Notes: generated from the sequence alone by a model not told the origin. A stretch of 64,000 nt of DNA from Moritella sp. Urea-trap-13 (GCF_002836355.1 NZ_PJCA01000031.1:1302001-1366000), one strand, 5' to 3'; numbered from the stretch's first letter, positions 45,083 to 54,502 are shown. Made by a program: numbers and translations.

Positions 45083-45750
45083 ATTGCCATGCTACCGACA
45101 TGCTCAAAGAAGCTGTAACCTTTACCTCGAACCGTTTTGATATGTAATTTCGACAAGCCTGATTGCACCATCTTGCGACGGATATTACTTATGTGCATAT
45201 CAAGATTACGGTCGAACGGACATAAGTCTTTCTTTAATACTTGTTTTTGCAATTCACCTTTCGACACCACAATTTCATGGCGAGAAACCAGGTATTCCAG
45301 TAGTTCAGCTTCAGTCCCAGTTAATGACAAACGTGATAACTGGGTGAGAACGGAACTCTCGCCACCCAAGTTTTGCCTTTGCTTTTCCAAACCGACACGC
45401 CGTAGCATCACTTGAATGCGGGTTAATAGTTCGGGTACGCTATAAGGTTTGGCAATATACTGATCAGCACCAGCCTGCAAACAATCGAGCATGGCACTTT
45501 CATCCGCTAATGCCGTTAGCATTAAAATCGGCGTAGCAAAGCGTTGGCAAATACGTCTTGCGACTTGCAAGCCATTAATATTTGGTAACATTACATCAAG
45601 CAAAACTAAATCAACCGGTTTAGCCTGCATATAATCGAGGGCAGTTTCACCACAGTGCACGCTATGCACTTGGTAACCATCTTCGGTTAAAACTTCAGTT
45701 AGTAATTCACACAGTTGTATATCATCATCGACGATAAGAATTTGCGCCAC
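45079..45750 (-). CDS. OmpR/CpxR-family response regulator
   Basis: The 223-residue protein has an N-terminal receiver with VDDD (acid pocket), phosphoacceptor Asp52 (LVLLDVMLP) and Lys102 (IAKPYS), and a C-terminal winged helix with TGTEAELLEYLVSRHEIVVSKGELQ and LDMHISNIRRKM, which resembles CpxR closely. The start codon is GTG (45748-45750) and has only a weak Shine-Dalgarno. It precedes and overlaps the kinase gene, and the pair is transcribed as one unit. Targets cannot be read from the sequence. Confidence 0.9.
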   Translation of the reverse strand: MAQILIVDDDIQLCELLTEVLTEDGYQVHSVHCGETALDYMQAKPVDLVLLDVMLPNINGLQVARRICQRFATPILMLTALADESAMLDCLQAGADQYIAKPYSVPELLTRIQVMLRRVGLEKQRQNLGGESSVLTQLSRLSLTGTEAELLEYLVSRHEIVVSKGELQKQVLKKDLCPFDRNLDMHISNIRRKMVQSGLSKLHIKTVRGKGYSFFEHVGSMAI

Positions 45751-45984
45751 AGTCCAAATACCTAAATAAAAACAATTCGTATTAGTATTTTAATGAAGAT
45801 AAGCTTTAAGTACAAGAAAGATTCTACATAGCTTGATTAATATCAATAGCTAAAACTAAGAAAGTTTATTTTTACAGACTGTTAAGGCGATAACTTATCA
45901 ATTTTCAGTTATATTGAATAACTTAAATACACTCAATTTGCGCATCTGCGCATCTGAAAATATACATACACATACGGATATACC

Positions 45985-46329
45985 ATGTTTAGTGTAAAAA
46001 AAGATCTGTCATTCAAGCGTGATCGTGATCATGCTCGTTATACTTATTGGGATCCGTTTCCGGTATTATATGTGGACAAACTCGGGTTATTTGATTTTTT
46101 TAAGATACCAGTTCAAGTGCTAAATATCTCCAAATCAGGGATGTTAGTGAGAGTGCAAAGCGAAAGTAAATTTAGCCTTGATGAAGGTATCATTATTAAG
46201 TTTGATAATTACTTTACCGACGTGATCCCCTCAAAAGTGGTGCGTTGGCAGCCAGAGGCCCAGTTACTTGCGGTGAAATTTAGCCGAGAGATAAAATTGG
46301 TAGAGCGTATTGCGCTTAATATTACTTAA
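45985..46329 (+). CDS. PilZ-domain protein
   Basis: The 114-residue protein carries the two signatures of the c-di-GMP-binding PilZ domain: RxxxR as Arg14-Asp-His-Ala-Arg18 and NxSxxG as Asn47-Ile-Ser-Lys-Ser-Gly52. It has no other domain, so it is a stand-alone adaptor that could pass a c-di-GMP signal to a partner. The partner is unknown. It is monocistronic, divergent from the response regulator gene, and followed by a hairpin terminator. Confidence 0.8.
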   Translation: MFSVKKDLSFKRDRDHARYTYWDPFPVLYVDKLGLFDFFKIPVQVLNISKSGMLVRVQSESKFSLDEGIIIKFDNYFTDVIPSKVVRWQPEAQLLAVKFSREIKLVERIALNIT

Positions 46330-46373
46330 CAGATTCGTCTGTTAGCCTCCCTAAATTCCCGTGACGCATAGAT

Positions 46374-46411
46374 AAAACACCTCAAATTTAATGACAACAT
46401 TGAGATGTTTT
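46374..46411. terminator. Convergent terminator between PilZ and META genes
   Basis: AAAACACCTCAA pairs with TTGAGATGTTTT (one G-U), 14-base loop, followed by TTTTATCC on the plus side. It can serve both convergent genes. Confidence 0.7.
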
Positions 46412-46465
46412 ATCCGTTAGGCTTAGATACCGTCAATAGCTAGCGCTTAAATTTAAGGTTAAAGC

Positions 46466-47245
46466 TTAATCCCAATCTTCAGCGACAAATTGAATCATCA
46501 GTTCATCATTCTGATACATGTTTAAGAACGGCCACTGTACTTGAATTGCATTCACCACAGCCAGTGCTTGCTGCAGTTTTTGTTCAACGGCATTGCCATT
46601 GGGATCCGCACACGCCATTAAAGTTGAGCCTATTGGACCCAGCTTTAATAACGAATTTTTCACTTGTTCGTCTTCAAATAAATGCTGCACTTGACCAAAG
46701 AAATTATTACAGCCCGAGAACCCAGACAAACGATCGCCAGCAATACTGATATACGCAGGTCGTTCTAACATCATCGGATTAACGTCACCTAAGCCTGTCA
46801 GTTGCTTCAAATTCCACTGTCGACTTTCGGTTAACATCGTATTATCGGCATAATGATTTTGCTTTTTATCCATTTCTGCAAGTAACTTATACGATAAACT
46901 TGAAGCATCAGCCGCGGGATTGGCCACTTCAGTGGTTTCTACCGATAATTTATAAAACGAACCCGGTGCATATTCAAAGCCGGCAATATCGTTATAAAAA
47001 TATTGCCAGCCACTGGTTTTTCCATCAACGACTTTGTTCACGACTAAGCACTGCATCGGTACGATACCTTGACAAGCAACACGTTCAGGCGCCACCCAAT
47101 AGGTTTCCGTTTTCGCGACTGCAGTATTAGTGCTGCCATTATCAGTTTCGCTCTGACCTCCATTCTGACTTCCACTTGTACAACCAATCAGTAAGCCGCT
47201 TAACATACCCATTAATAATAAAGATGCTGGCAATTTAAATTTCAT
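46466..47245 (-). CDS. META / DUF4377 domain lipoprotein
   Basis: From ATG 47245 (AAGG nine bases before) it has 259 residues with a lipobox (GLLIGC, Cys22). The first half fits DUF4377 (YWVAPERVACQGIVPMQCLVV and GFEYAPGSFYKLSVET), the second half META (WNLKQLTGL, RLSGFSGCNNFFGQV, LMACADPNG, with the two conserved Cys). META proteins in E. coli (HslJ) are linked to heat and novobiocin resistance, with unknown mechanism. It is an envelope lipoprotein of unknown substrate. The frame extends to 47272 without support. Confidence 0.85.
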   Translation of the reverse strand: MKFKLPASLLLMGMLSGLLIGCTSGSQNGGQSETDNGSTNTAVAKTETYWVAPERVACQGIVPMQCLVVNKVVDGKTSGWQYFYNDIAGFEYAPGSFYKLSVETTEVANPAADASSLSYKLLAEMDKKQNHYADNTMLTESRQWNLKQLTGLGDVNPMMLERPAYISIAGDRLSGFSGCNNFFGQVQHLFEDEQVKNSLLKLGPIGSTLMACADPNGNAVEQKLQQALAVVNAIQVQWPFLNMYQNDELMIQFVAEDWD

Positions 47246-47355
47246 ATTGATAAACCTTTTTCCGTTTTCCACTAAACTTAATAAGAAAATAGCAACATAG
47301 ACCAGATCTTTGACAGAGCTGACATCGCGCTTTTGACAAAGTATTAAGGATTGTT

Positions 47356-48534
47356 ATGCCGCTACTATTACGTTCAATCATAAAACTGGGTGTATTTTGT
47401 TATTTGTACAGTATGGCATCGTATGGCTACACTAGTTCAGTTATTAATATAAGTAGTTCTACTATTAATAGCTCAGTCAATACGATTAATAGCTCAGTTA
47501 ATAATGCTAGCAAACCTGTCATAAACGTCGGAAGTTATCACTGCCCGCCTTTTGTCATGAGCTTACACCCAAATGGTAGTCCACTATCCACCAGCTCTGG
47601 GCTGAGCATTTTATTATGGCAACGCATCGCCAACAGTCTTGATTTGCAATACAAAATTAAAAACTATGCCTTACAAGATCTACTCGATGAGATTGAAACA
47701 GGCAATGTTGAAGTCGGTATTTCCTGTATCTCCATTACCCCAGAGCGTGAGTTAGTCATGGACTTCTCTCACTCCTTTTACGAAACCCACTTGGCTATTG
47801 CAGTAAAAGAAAAAGGCTACCTCAGCTCGTTCATCGATTTAATCACCAACATCACCCTGCTTATAATCTTAGCGATTATAGTACTGCTAGCGGGCATCAT
47901 AGGCTGGATATTTTACAAACTCGAACATAGCGTTAACGATAAACTTTATTCAATGCCATCAAAGCGAGGACAATGGTTAGAAGCTTTCATTTTAGGGTTA
48001 TTATTTATCACCAAAGGGCCGTTTAATTACTTCGAGTTTAAGACCTTGACAGGTCGGGTAGTCACGGTATTACTTGGTATCACCTCAACGCTATTTATTG
48101 CCAGTGTGACCGCAATTCTTGCCAGTACCTTCACTCTAGGTTTGATGAACAGCGACATTAAGGGGCCGTACGATCTCATTCACCTTAATGTTGGCGCAAA
48201 AGTATCAACCACCTCCTCTATTTATCTAACTAACTTAGGCATAGTGCACCAGACATTTAATAATATTGATGAAATGCTCATAGCCTTAAATAACGGTGAG
48301 GTGGATGCGATTGTCGATGATAATGCGATATTAAAATACAAGCTTAAGCAGGCCAAGCAAGAGGGACGCTATCAGCATATATCGGTATTACCTTATCAGT
48401 TTGAAAAACAAAATTATGGTTTAGCGATTAAAGACAGCAGCCCTTACACGGAACAATTAAACCGCGCGCTGCTGAATGTACGCCAAAGTCCAGAATGGCA
48501 GCAGGCGCTTAATCAATACTTTGCAGAATACTAA
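47356..48534 (+). CDS. Ionotropic glutamate receptor-like protein with non-canonical pore
   Basis: The 392-residue protein has the layout of prokaryotic GluR0-type receptors. It has a signal peptide, a short Asn/Ser repeat (INSSVN, about 37-50), a split periplasmic solute-binding domain (about 53-155 and 262-390), and between its halves two spans (165-187 and 233-257) with a pore-like hydrophobic loop (207-229). Where GluR0 has TVGYG, this loop reads FITKGPFNY, so the potassium filter is absent. It may be a channel of another selectivity or a pure sensor. AAGGATTGTT precedes the ATG. Monocistronic. Confidence 0.8.
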   Translation: MPLLLRSIIKLGVFCYLYSMASYGYTSSVINISSSTINSSVNTINSSVNNASKPVINVGSYHCPPFVMSLHPNGSPLSTSSGLSILLWQRIANSLDLQYKIKNYALQDLLDEIETGNVEVGISCISITPERELVMDFSHSFYETHLAIAVKEKGYLSSFIDLITNITLLIILAIIVLLAGIIGWIFYKLEHSVNDKLYSMPSKRGQWLEAFILGLLFITKGPFNYFEFKTLTGRVVTVLLGITSTLFIASVTAILASTFTLGLMNSDIKGPYDLIHLNVGAKVSTTSSIYLTNLGIVHQTFNNIDEMLIALNNGEVDAIVDDNAILKYKLKQAKQEGRYQHISVLPYQFEKQNYGLAIKDSSPYTEQLNRALLNVRQSPEWQQALNQYFAEY

Positions 48535-48773
48535 ATAAAGAGTACTAATGCAGACTATTTAACGCCGTAACGACACCGTTACTATACCTTTCTTACACCT
48601 TATTTTATTGCTTATTTACTTAACTCTCCAGCCCCTGAAATGCTAAGTGACAAACGCTTACATTCGCTTACATTTAATCGATTCACCAAACTAGACTTAG
48701 TGTATGTTTATAATGATAATGCCCGCGATACAGACTACTCCAGTCATTTTCCGATATATACAATGGACATATA

Positions 48774-49466
48774 ATGAAAAAAATTATTCTTCCTGTACTT
48801 GCAGCAACCCTAATTTCAGGCTGCGGTAGCGTTGCACTCATGACCAAAACGAGTGAATTGAAAGCACAGCCAGAAATGTTGATCAAAACAGATGGCGATT
48901 TTTGGGGTTTAGGCCAAGAAGGCAGCTTTGATATCGCAGGAAAATATACCGGGAAATACGATCGCAGTTCGTCTGGTTCAACTTGGTTTAACACGGTTAG
49001 CACCACTGAAGGTGACATGGTTGCCGAAATTACCCGTACAGATAATGGCGATACTTGGGTATTGGTATGTAGCGGTGGCGGTACCAGTGTCAATATTGGC
49101 GGTTTATCATTCGGTGGTAACGACCCATACCGTTGTGATATTAGCGTTGATAGCAAAACTGTTGGTGAATATGAAATGAAATCATCAAGCGCTGCAATCT
49201 CACTTGATGTAGCAAAATATGAATCGGGTGTTGTCCGTATCAACAACGAGCACTTAAACGTAAAATCAGTGCATAAGTCTGACGACTTATTCATGACTGT
49301 TGAAAATCCACTTGGCTACGTTTTTGAGCAAGGCACACAAAGTATTGCCGCAGTGCAAACTAATGGTTTATTGAGCTTACAAACACTACCTGACTTATCG
49401 GCTGACAAGCAAGACCTGATCGTAGTAGGTTCGATCGCAAGTGCACTAAGCTGGCGTCCAGAATAA
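48774..49466 (+). CDS. Putative lipoprotein of unknown function
   Basis: The 230-residue protein has a lipoprotein signal (MKKIILPVLAATLISGC, lipobox LISGC, Cys17). The mature part is rich in Gly, Ser and Asp with many short beta-type segments, and contains CSGGGTSVNIGGLSFGG. It has two further Cys residues (about 100 and 121). No family is recognised. It is monocistronic and followed by a hairpin terminator. Confidence 0.7.
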   Translation: MKKIILPVLAATLISGCGSVALMTKTSELKAQPEMLIKTDGDFWGLGQEGSFDIAGKYTGKYDRSSSGSTWFNTVSTTEGDMVAEITRTDNGDTWVLVCSGGGTSVNIGGLSFGGNDPYRCDISVDSKTVGEYEMKSSSAAISLDVAKYESGVVRINNEHLNVKSVHKSDDLFMTVENPLGYVFEQGTQSIAAVQTNGLLSLQTLPDLSADKQDLIVVGSIASALSWRPE

Positions 49467-49509
49467 CCTAGATTATCGTCATCATGTGATGATGCCGTAT
49501 TAACATAAA

Positions 49510-49540
49510 AGGGCTGTAATCAGCAGCCCTCTTGTTCTTC
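49510..49540 (+). terminator. Terminator after the 48774 lipoprotein gene
   Basis: AGGGCTG (49510-49516), loop TAATCAG, CAGCCCT (49524-49530), then CTTGTTCTT. Confidence 0.65.
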
Positions 49541-49596
49541 TGTCGTTGTTATTACCACAACTATTACCGCAGTTATTTCCACGGCTATAATCACGA

Positions 49597-50040
49597 CTAA
49601 TCAGTTAGATTATTCAACAATGCTTCACAACTGGCTTTCATCATCAACAGTTCTTCTTTTGGTAAACCTGCCTGACAAAACATATTCACCGGCACGGCTT
49701 TAGCTTGTTGTTTTAATTCAAATCCAGCATCTGTTAAACATAATATACGCGCACGTGAATCTTCTTCACTGCGGTCACGGCGAATAAGACCTTTCAATTC
49801 TAAACGTTTTAACAAAGGTGTTAAGGTGCCCGAATCAAGATGTAGTTGCTCGCCTAATACTTTCACACTAATTTCATCTTGTTGCCAAAAAACCAACATA
49901 GCTAAGTATTGCGGATAAGTTAGGTCAAGGGCTTTTAGCATTGGCCGATACGCACGCACCATGGCATTCGTAGCGCTGTATAAAGCAAAACAAACCTGAT
50001 TATCTAAGTGCAACATCGTCTCTTCATTCAATTCTGACAT
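49597..50040 (-). CDS. MarR-family regulator, OhrR-like
   Basis: From ATG 50040 (GAGG eight bases before) it has 147 residues. It matches the organic-peroxide sensor OhrR: LDNQVCFALYSATNAMVRAYRPML with reactive Cys17, LTYPQYLAMLVFW, and the winged helix LDSGTLTPLLKRLELKGLIRR. OhrR represses the peroxidase gene ohr and is released when the Cys is oxidised. No ohr gene is within the window, so a direct target is not visible. The frame upstream encodes an EYEYEYEY run that comes from a hexamer repeat and is not real protein. Confidence 0.88.
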   Translation of the reverse strand: MSELNEETMLHLDNQVCFALYSATNAMVRAYRPMLKALDLTYPQYLAMLVFWQQDEISVKVLGEQLHLDSGTLTPLLKRLELKGLIRRDRSEEDSRARILCLTDAGFELKQQAKAVPVNMFCQAGLPKEELLMMKASCEALLNNLTD

Positions 50041-50114
50041 CAGGGTAACCTCTCTTAATTGTCTTGCGCACAATATACTTAACTTTTTATAAATGTCGAT
50101 AGCTTTACCAAAAT

Positions 50115-50138
50115 ATTCATATTCATATTCATATTCAT
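50115..50138. repeat. (ATTCAT)4 microsatellite upstream of the ohrR-like gene
   Basis: Four perfect ATTCAT hexamers in a row, 75 bp upstream of the regulator start, within its leader or promoter. Confidence 0.9.
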
Positions 50139-50520
50139 AACTCGGCACAGTTAACATTATAGCGCTAGATAGCCATATCATTAAATTTAGCGCACACCAC
50201 TCCCGAGTAAATAGCTGAGCAAATCGCTAAACAAATAGCACTTGTTGCCGATATTACTTATATCACTATTTTAACAATTCGTTATCAACTGTTTACCAAC
50301 GATTGTTAGCGACACTTGTGACTGACTATTTACCAAAATGTGACGGTATGACTCAGTATTGGTTAGTCACTGCGCCAATAAATAATAACTATATAATTAA
50401 TAACAAAAATAAATATTAGATTATTAATAATTACGGTCTAATTATTGCTTAATAGTATTCAGCGGGAGCAAAATTTGCCGCTATAAATTATAAACGACTC
50501 GCATAAGGCAGATTTAAGCT
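50139..50520. other. Gene-poor spacer
   Basis: About 380 AT-rich bases between divergent ohrR-like and chemoreceptor genes. No ORF or hairpin stands out. It must contain the promoters of both genes. Confidence 0.3.
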
Positions 50521-51417
50521 ATGTTTAATTTTTTCAATTCTAATAAAGTCCCTCTTGGACAAGTTCTTATCTCAGAAACAGACTTAGCAGCGCTGCAAAG
50601 TAAAGTTAGCATGTTAGAGCAACTACAGAGCAGTGGCGCACTGTCTATTGCTCAAGAAATTACCAAAAATGCCCAAAGTGTAAATACCTCGTCGGCGAAA
50701 AGACTCGGAAACATTGAACAAAATTTCGATTTAGTTCAAGGGTTTATGGAACAATCAAGAGGCATTGAAAGTCTTTCTAATGACTCCTTCAGTTCTGCGC
50801 AAAGCACGGCGAATATCTCTCAGACTGGTATTCAACAGCTTGAAGAGCTAACCGGTAACATTACCGATTCTGCACGCTTTATTGCCGAATTCACTATTTT
50901 GCTAGCCAACTTAGACGATAACAACAAGAATATTGGTCAATTAGTTGACTCGATTAAAGGCATTGCCGATCAAACGAACCTACTGGCACTAAATGCGGCG
51001 ATTGAAGCGGCACGTGCGGGTGAACATGGCCGCGGGTTTGCCGTGGTAGCCGATGAAGTACGTGCACTTGCTAATACCGCGAATCAATCAGCTGATCAGA
51101 TCCAAGGTGAAATGAAAAAAATCATGGATATCTCTGCAGCTATCATTAATAAGCAGAAGCAAGTAACCAGCATTATTGATGACAGTGTCGATATCGCGAC
51201 AGTAACGATGAAAAGTTTACAAGAATTGGTATCACAAGCGAATTCAAGCTCAAGCTTAGTTGAACAGACAATCAGTCAAGTTCAACAACAGTTAAGCCAT
51301 TCACACACGATTAAAACGGGTATGGAATCATTGCTTAATGATACCCGTGAAGCATTAAGTGGTTCATCAAATAACGTACAGTTAGGTGAGCAACTAGTGA
51401 CTAAACTGCGTTTTTAA
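50521..51417 (+). CDS. Soluble methyl-accepting chemotaxis-like protein
   Basis: The 298-residue protein has the MCP signalling hairpin ([38 protein letters not shown], about 147-184) flanked by long coiled-coil helices, but no membrane segment and no periplasmic domain. It would interact with CheA-CheW in the cytoplasm. The N-terminal ~90 residues are helical, with no PAS, GAF or other recognisable sensor. It is followed after one base by the alkyltransferase-like gene, so the two may be cotranscribed. Confidence 0.9.
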   Translation: MFNFFNSNKVPLGQVLISETDLAALQSKVSMLEQLQSSGALSIAQEITKNAQSVNTSSAKRLGNIEQNFDLVQGFMEQSRGIESLSNDSFSSAQSTANISQTGIQQLEELTGNITDSARFIAEFTILLANLDDNNKNIGQLVDSIKGIADQTNLLALNAAIEAARAGEHGRGFAVVADEVRALANTANQSADQIQGEMKKIMDISAAIINKQKQVTSIIDDSVDIATVTMKSLQELVSQANSSSSLVEQTISQVQQQLSHSHTIKTGMESLLNDTREALSGSSNNVQLGEQLVTKLRF

Positions 51418-51418
51418 T

Positions 51419-51730
51419 GTGAATAATTTTGCTCAGCAGGTATTTGCTTTCGTCTATCAAGTACCTGCAGGTAAAGTTGCCACCTATGGTGATATCGCTA
51501 AATTAGCGGGAATGCCTAGTAACGCACGTCAGGTTGGTAAAGTGCTCAGTCGTTTACCAGCCGACAGTAAACTGCCTTGGTATCGTATTGTGAATAGCCA
51601 AGGGAAAATATCACTGCCAGGGGATCGAGGTGATTATCAAAGGCAACAGCTTGCCGCCGAAGGTATTCTACTTTCTGCACACGGCACTATTTCACTCAAG
51701 ACCTACAGAATAGCCACTGACTACATATAG
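51419..51730 (+). CDS. Alkyltransferase-like (ATL) protein
   Basis: The 103-residue protein resembles the DNA-binding half of O6-methylguanine methyltransferase (VPAGKVATYGDIAKLAG, NARQVGKVLS, with Arg37 as the finger). The active-site motif PCHR is PWYR here, with Trp54 replacing the methyl-accepting Cys. ATL proteins bind alkylated guanines without repairing them and flag them for nucleotide excision repair. The start is GTG (51419), one base after the stop of the chemoreceptor gene, suggesting coupling. Confidence 0.9.
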   Translation: MNNFAQQVFAFVYQVPAGKVATYGDIAKLAGMPSNARQVGKVLSRLPADSKLPWYRIVNSQGKISLPGDRGDYQRQQLAAEGILLSAHGTISLKTYRIATDYI

Positions 51731-51789
51731 AATACGGACTAACAGCATATAAGTGTTCACTTAAGAGTAAGAGCTATCACTTTCGCTAA

Positions 51790-52062
51790 TTAACCCTGAG
51801 TAAATCCGGCTAATTTTTTATAATCAACACTACTAATTTCTAAGGCATCTACCTGTGCCATTTCAGGCCCTTCTCTTAACCATAAAATAAGCTTATCACG
51901 GTCGGTCTTATCACCAAAAATCTGTACTTCGACATCACCATTTTTAAGGTTAATAGCACGCCCAGTTAAACCAAGTTGTAATGCTTGCTGCACGGTTGCA
52001 TAACGAAAACCGACCATTTGCACCTTACCATGTACAATGATCTGATTGCCTTCTTGTGACAT
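51790..52062 (-). CDS. Acylphosphatase
   Basis: Acylphosphatase hydrolyses carboxyl-phosphate bonds such as in acetyl phosphate. The 90-residue protein has the catalytic Arg20 (KVQMVGFRYATVQQA) and Asn38 (GRAINLKNGDVEVQIFG). The length is typical. GGAGGG precedes the ATG. It is convergent with the ATL gene and has its own promoter. Confidence 0.93.
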   Translation of the reverse strand: MSQEGNQIIVHGKVQMVGFRYATVQQALQLGLTGRAINLKNGDVEVQIFGDKTDRDKLILWLREGPEMAQVDALEISSVDYKKLAGFTQG

Positions 52063-52192
52063 AACCCCATACCCTCCACCAACTTAGTCAACATTAATGA
52101 GTATATGTCTACATTCGTCATTTCGACCACGTTAATTCATTTAACAAATTGATAAAGGTCGAAAAAGCACATCAATTGCGAATTTAAGCTAT

Positions 52193-52236
52193 AAAAAAAG
52201 CCCGTAAACACTGTTTTAACAGCAATTCACGGGCTT
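52193..52236 (-). terminator. Terminator after the M14 peptidase gene
   Basis: AAGCCCGT pairs with ACGGGCTT, with an inner CTGTT-TTAACAG stem, followed on the minus strand by a run of seven T. Confidence 0.85.
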
Positions 52237-52260
52237 ATAGCGTTAGTGTTCGTTTACAAC

Positions 52261-53388
52261 TTAACGTAAATCGTCAGCCACAGCTAGCATAGCAACTAAT
52301 GATGCTTCACCAAGCTTAATAGAACGCTCTGGTGACCAACCCATCATAGGATCAGGTAAGTTATCATTGTCTTTAAACGGCATTTCCATGGTGTTAGCAA
52401 GACAATCAAATGTTTCTGCTACCCAATGTGTAGCCACTGTCATGTTGGCTGTACCTGGTTCATCAACTTCATAACCAAATTCAGATTGGAAATCTGCACT
52501 TGCTAGTTTGAATACTTCAGAGAAACGATCACGTAGTTTCGCTAATCTATCGTTATAGCTTGGCGTGCCTTGTGAACCCGCTAGGAATACGAAAGGTAGC
52601 GCTTCATCGCCATGTACGTCATAGAATAAATCAACGCCAGTTTCATGCATTTTGTTCACGACATGGAACACTTCAGGGCTTTTTTCTAAGCTTGGGTTCA
52701 ACCATTCACGGTTAAGGTTAACACCCAGTGCATTAGTACGTAGATGACCACGTGCGCTGCCGTCTGGATTCATGTTTGGTACGATGTAGAAGTTAGCTTT
52801 GTCTAATAATGCTTTACCCGTTGGGTTATCACTATCAAGTAAGCTGTGCATTAGGCCATCAACTAACCATTCAGCCATTGTTTCACCTGGATGCTGACGT
52901 GCAGTGATCCAGATGTTACGTTTGTTTTCAGCACCGTCGCCGATTTTAACTAAGGTTAAGTCACGCTTATCAATAGTCTCACCAAGGTGTTCTAGGCTTA
53001 CTAATGGGTGCATTTGCACTGCCGCTAGTAGATCTTGATGACGTTCGTAGCTGTACGGGGCAAAATAAGCAATTTGCATTGACTCACAGTCCATATCCGC
53101 AATGATAGTTAATTTGCCATCTTTATAGAAAGTCGGAAGACGGAACCAGTGCTGGCGATCATAAGATGCTACTGCTTGGTAGTTTTCCCAACCTTCTAGG
53201 TAAGCGGCTTCACCAGCGTTAAGGATATTCAGGGTGTATTGCTCACCGACTACCCCTTCAACACGGAAGTTAAACCATTGGAAAAATTCTTCGCCTACGT
53301 CCGGACGGATCGCAAGTTGAATATCATTTTTATCATCTAAATTAATAACTTCAATATTACCAGCATCAAAATTGGCGGTGATCCGCAT
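52261..53388 (-). CDS. M14-family zinc carboxypeptidase
   Basis: The 375-residue protein has an N-terminal beta-sandwich (about 1-120) typical of the AGBL/CCP-type M14 subfamily, then the peptidase domain. Zinc ligands are His166 and Glu169 (ARQHPGETMAEW) and His259 (FYDVHGDEALPF); NPDGSARGHLRTNALGVNLNREW (about 207-229) holds the substrate-binding Arg and Asn; the catalytic Glu is in NTMEMPF. It has no signal peptide. In eukaryotes this subfamily removes glutamates from protein tails; the bacterial substrate is not known. TAAGGAAG gives a ribosome-binding site. Confidence 0.9.
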   Translation of the reverse strand: MRITANFDAGNIEVINLDDKNDIQLAIRPDVGEEFFQWFNFRVEGVVGEQYTLNILNAGEAAYLEGWENYQAVASYDRQHWFRLPTFYKDGKLTIIADMDCESMQIAYFAPYSYERHQDLLAAVQMHPLVSLEHLGETIDKRDLTLVKIGDGAENKRNIWITARQHPGETMAEWLVDGLMHSLLDSDNPTGKALLDKANFYIVPNMNPDGSARGHLRTNALGVNLNREWLNPSLEKSPEVFHVVNKMHETGVDLFYDVHGDEALPFVFLAGSQGTPSYNDRLAKLRDRFSEVFKLASADFQSEFGYEVDEPGTANMTVATHWVAETFDCLANTMEMPFKDNDNLPDPMMGWSPERSIKLGEASLVAMLAVADDLR

Positions 53389-53805
53389 ACGACTTCCTTA
53401 ATTTACTTTAAAAATTGACTTAAGCATAAACGATCCCAGTGTAACTGTGTAGAGCAGATCTTTATTAATAGCACTAAATAGCTTATTTAATTTCCATATT
53501 TTGACAAAAACCAGCACAAAAGTACCAAGCTTTACCTTGAGTGAATCATAATCGACCACAGTAAATAACACCGATACATCCACCTTTAAACATAAGAGAT
53601 CAAAGCAATAGCCCTCCGCGACATAGACAGTTACCTCTTTATCAACCTCTCACCTACCCCCTTAGTTATATTTTAAAGCATAACTAAGCGCGGCGCTGGC
53701 ATTAAAAGTACGGTCGTGCTAAAAATGTCTTTTATTAGTGATGAAGCACTGATGACATCGCCGATAACGTTCGATTCACCACACTAAAAAGCACAAGTGA
53801 TACTT
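53389..53805. other. Spacer upstream of M14 and TetR genes
   Basis: About 417 bases. On the minus strand an 84-codon open frame (53398 to about 53650) runs without an ATG; a GTG at 53583 would give 61 residues ending KSIFKVN. Its stop lies nine bases before the M14 start. Translation is unproven, so it is not called as a gene. The operator-like motif of the TetR gene is in its right half. Confidence 0.3.
53706..53720. promoter_or_regulatory. Operator-like motif before the tetR-type gene
   Basis: The 11-bp string ACGGTCGTGCT (53710-53720) is the exact reverse complement of AGCACGACCGT found before the next gene. It fits an ACGAnCGnTCGT-type palindrome with two mismatches and lies about 85 bp before the TetR start. 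Confidence 0.5.
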
Positions 53806-54393
53806 ATGACTAAAGGCCGTATAACCCGAGAACATATCCTGAATATAGCCTTCACCATTGCCAGTGAAACGGGATTAGAGAGCCTAACCATTGGTGTGCT
53901 TGCCAAAGCCTGTGGCATGTCTAAAAGTGGCTTATTCTCACATTTTAATTCTAAAGAAAACCTGCAAGTCGCGGTGATTGAATACGCCGGTGAATGTTTC
54001 AACGAGCGGGTGATTATTGCGGTGAGACATGAACAACATGACGATGTGAGTACACGCTTACAATCACTGTTGCATCACTGGTTAGACTGGAACCATTCAT
54101 TCCAAGGCAGTTGTATGTTTATGGACGCTTGGAAAGAAAGTAATAATAACCAAGACATCTTGCAGCAAACATTACGTAAGCAGCTATACACTTGGATCAG
54201 CTATTTAGAAATACAGATTAGCAAAGGTCAACAAAGTGGCTTATTTCGTGAAGACTTAATCCCAAGACAAGCGGTGTTTCAATTTTACGGCCTGTATTTA
54301 AGTAGTCACCTGTTCCATTCCATCGAACTTGAGAATGATGAACGCACACTGTTTTGGCAAGGCGTAAAACAACTTTATCAGCAGTGGCAATAA
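53806..54393 (+). CDS. TetR-family transcriptional regulator
   Basis: From ATG 53806 it has 195 residues. The N-terminal helix-turn-helix is clear: ITREHILNIAFTIASETGLESLTIGVLAKACGMSKSGLFSHFNSKENL (about 5-52). The C-terminal ligand domain is helical and resembles TetR proteins with a conserved WKESNNNQDILQQTLRKQL segment. The same motif stands before it and before the downstream hydrolase gene, suggesting that it represses both. The ligand is unknown. Confidence 0.9.
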   Translation: MTKGRITREHILNIAFTIASETGLESLTIGVLAKACGMSKSGLFSHFNSKENLQVAVIEYAGECFNERVIIAVRHEQHDDVSTRLQSLLHHWLDWNHSFQGSCMFMDAWKESNNNQDILQQTLRKQLYTWISYLEIQISKGQQSGLFREDLIPRQAVFQFYGLYLSSHLFHSIELENDERTLFWQGVKQLYQQWQ

Positions 54394-54502
54394 TACTTCA
54401 CCGTTGTTGTTACTCATAAACCACGACTAGTGAATAATAAATACATAGTGATTAATCGATAATAATTAATGGGCGGAAACGCCTTTTAAACACAATATAA
54501 AT

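Noticed and set aside
53398-53583. 61-codon minus-strand ORF before the M14 gene
   Set aside because: Starts only at GTG, lacks a clear ribosome-binding site and resembles no family; open frame alone is not enough.
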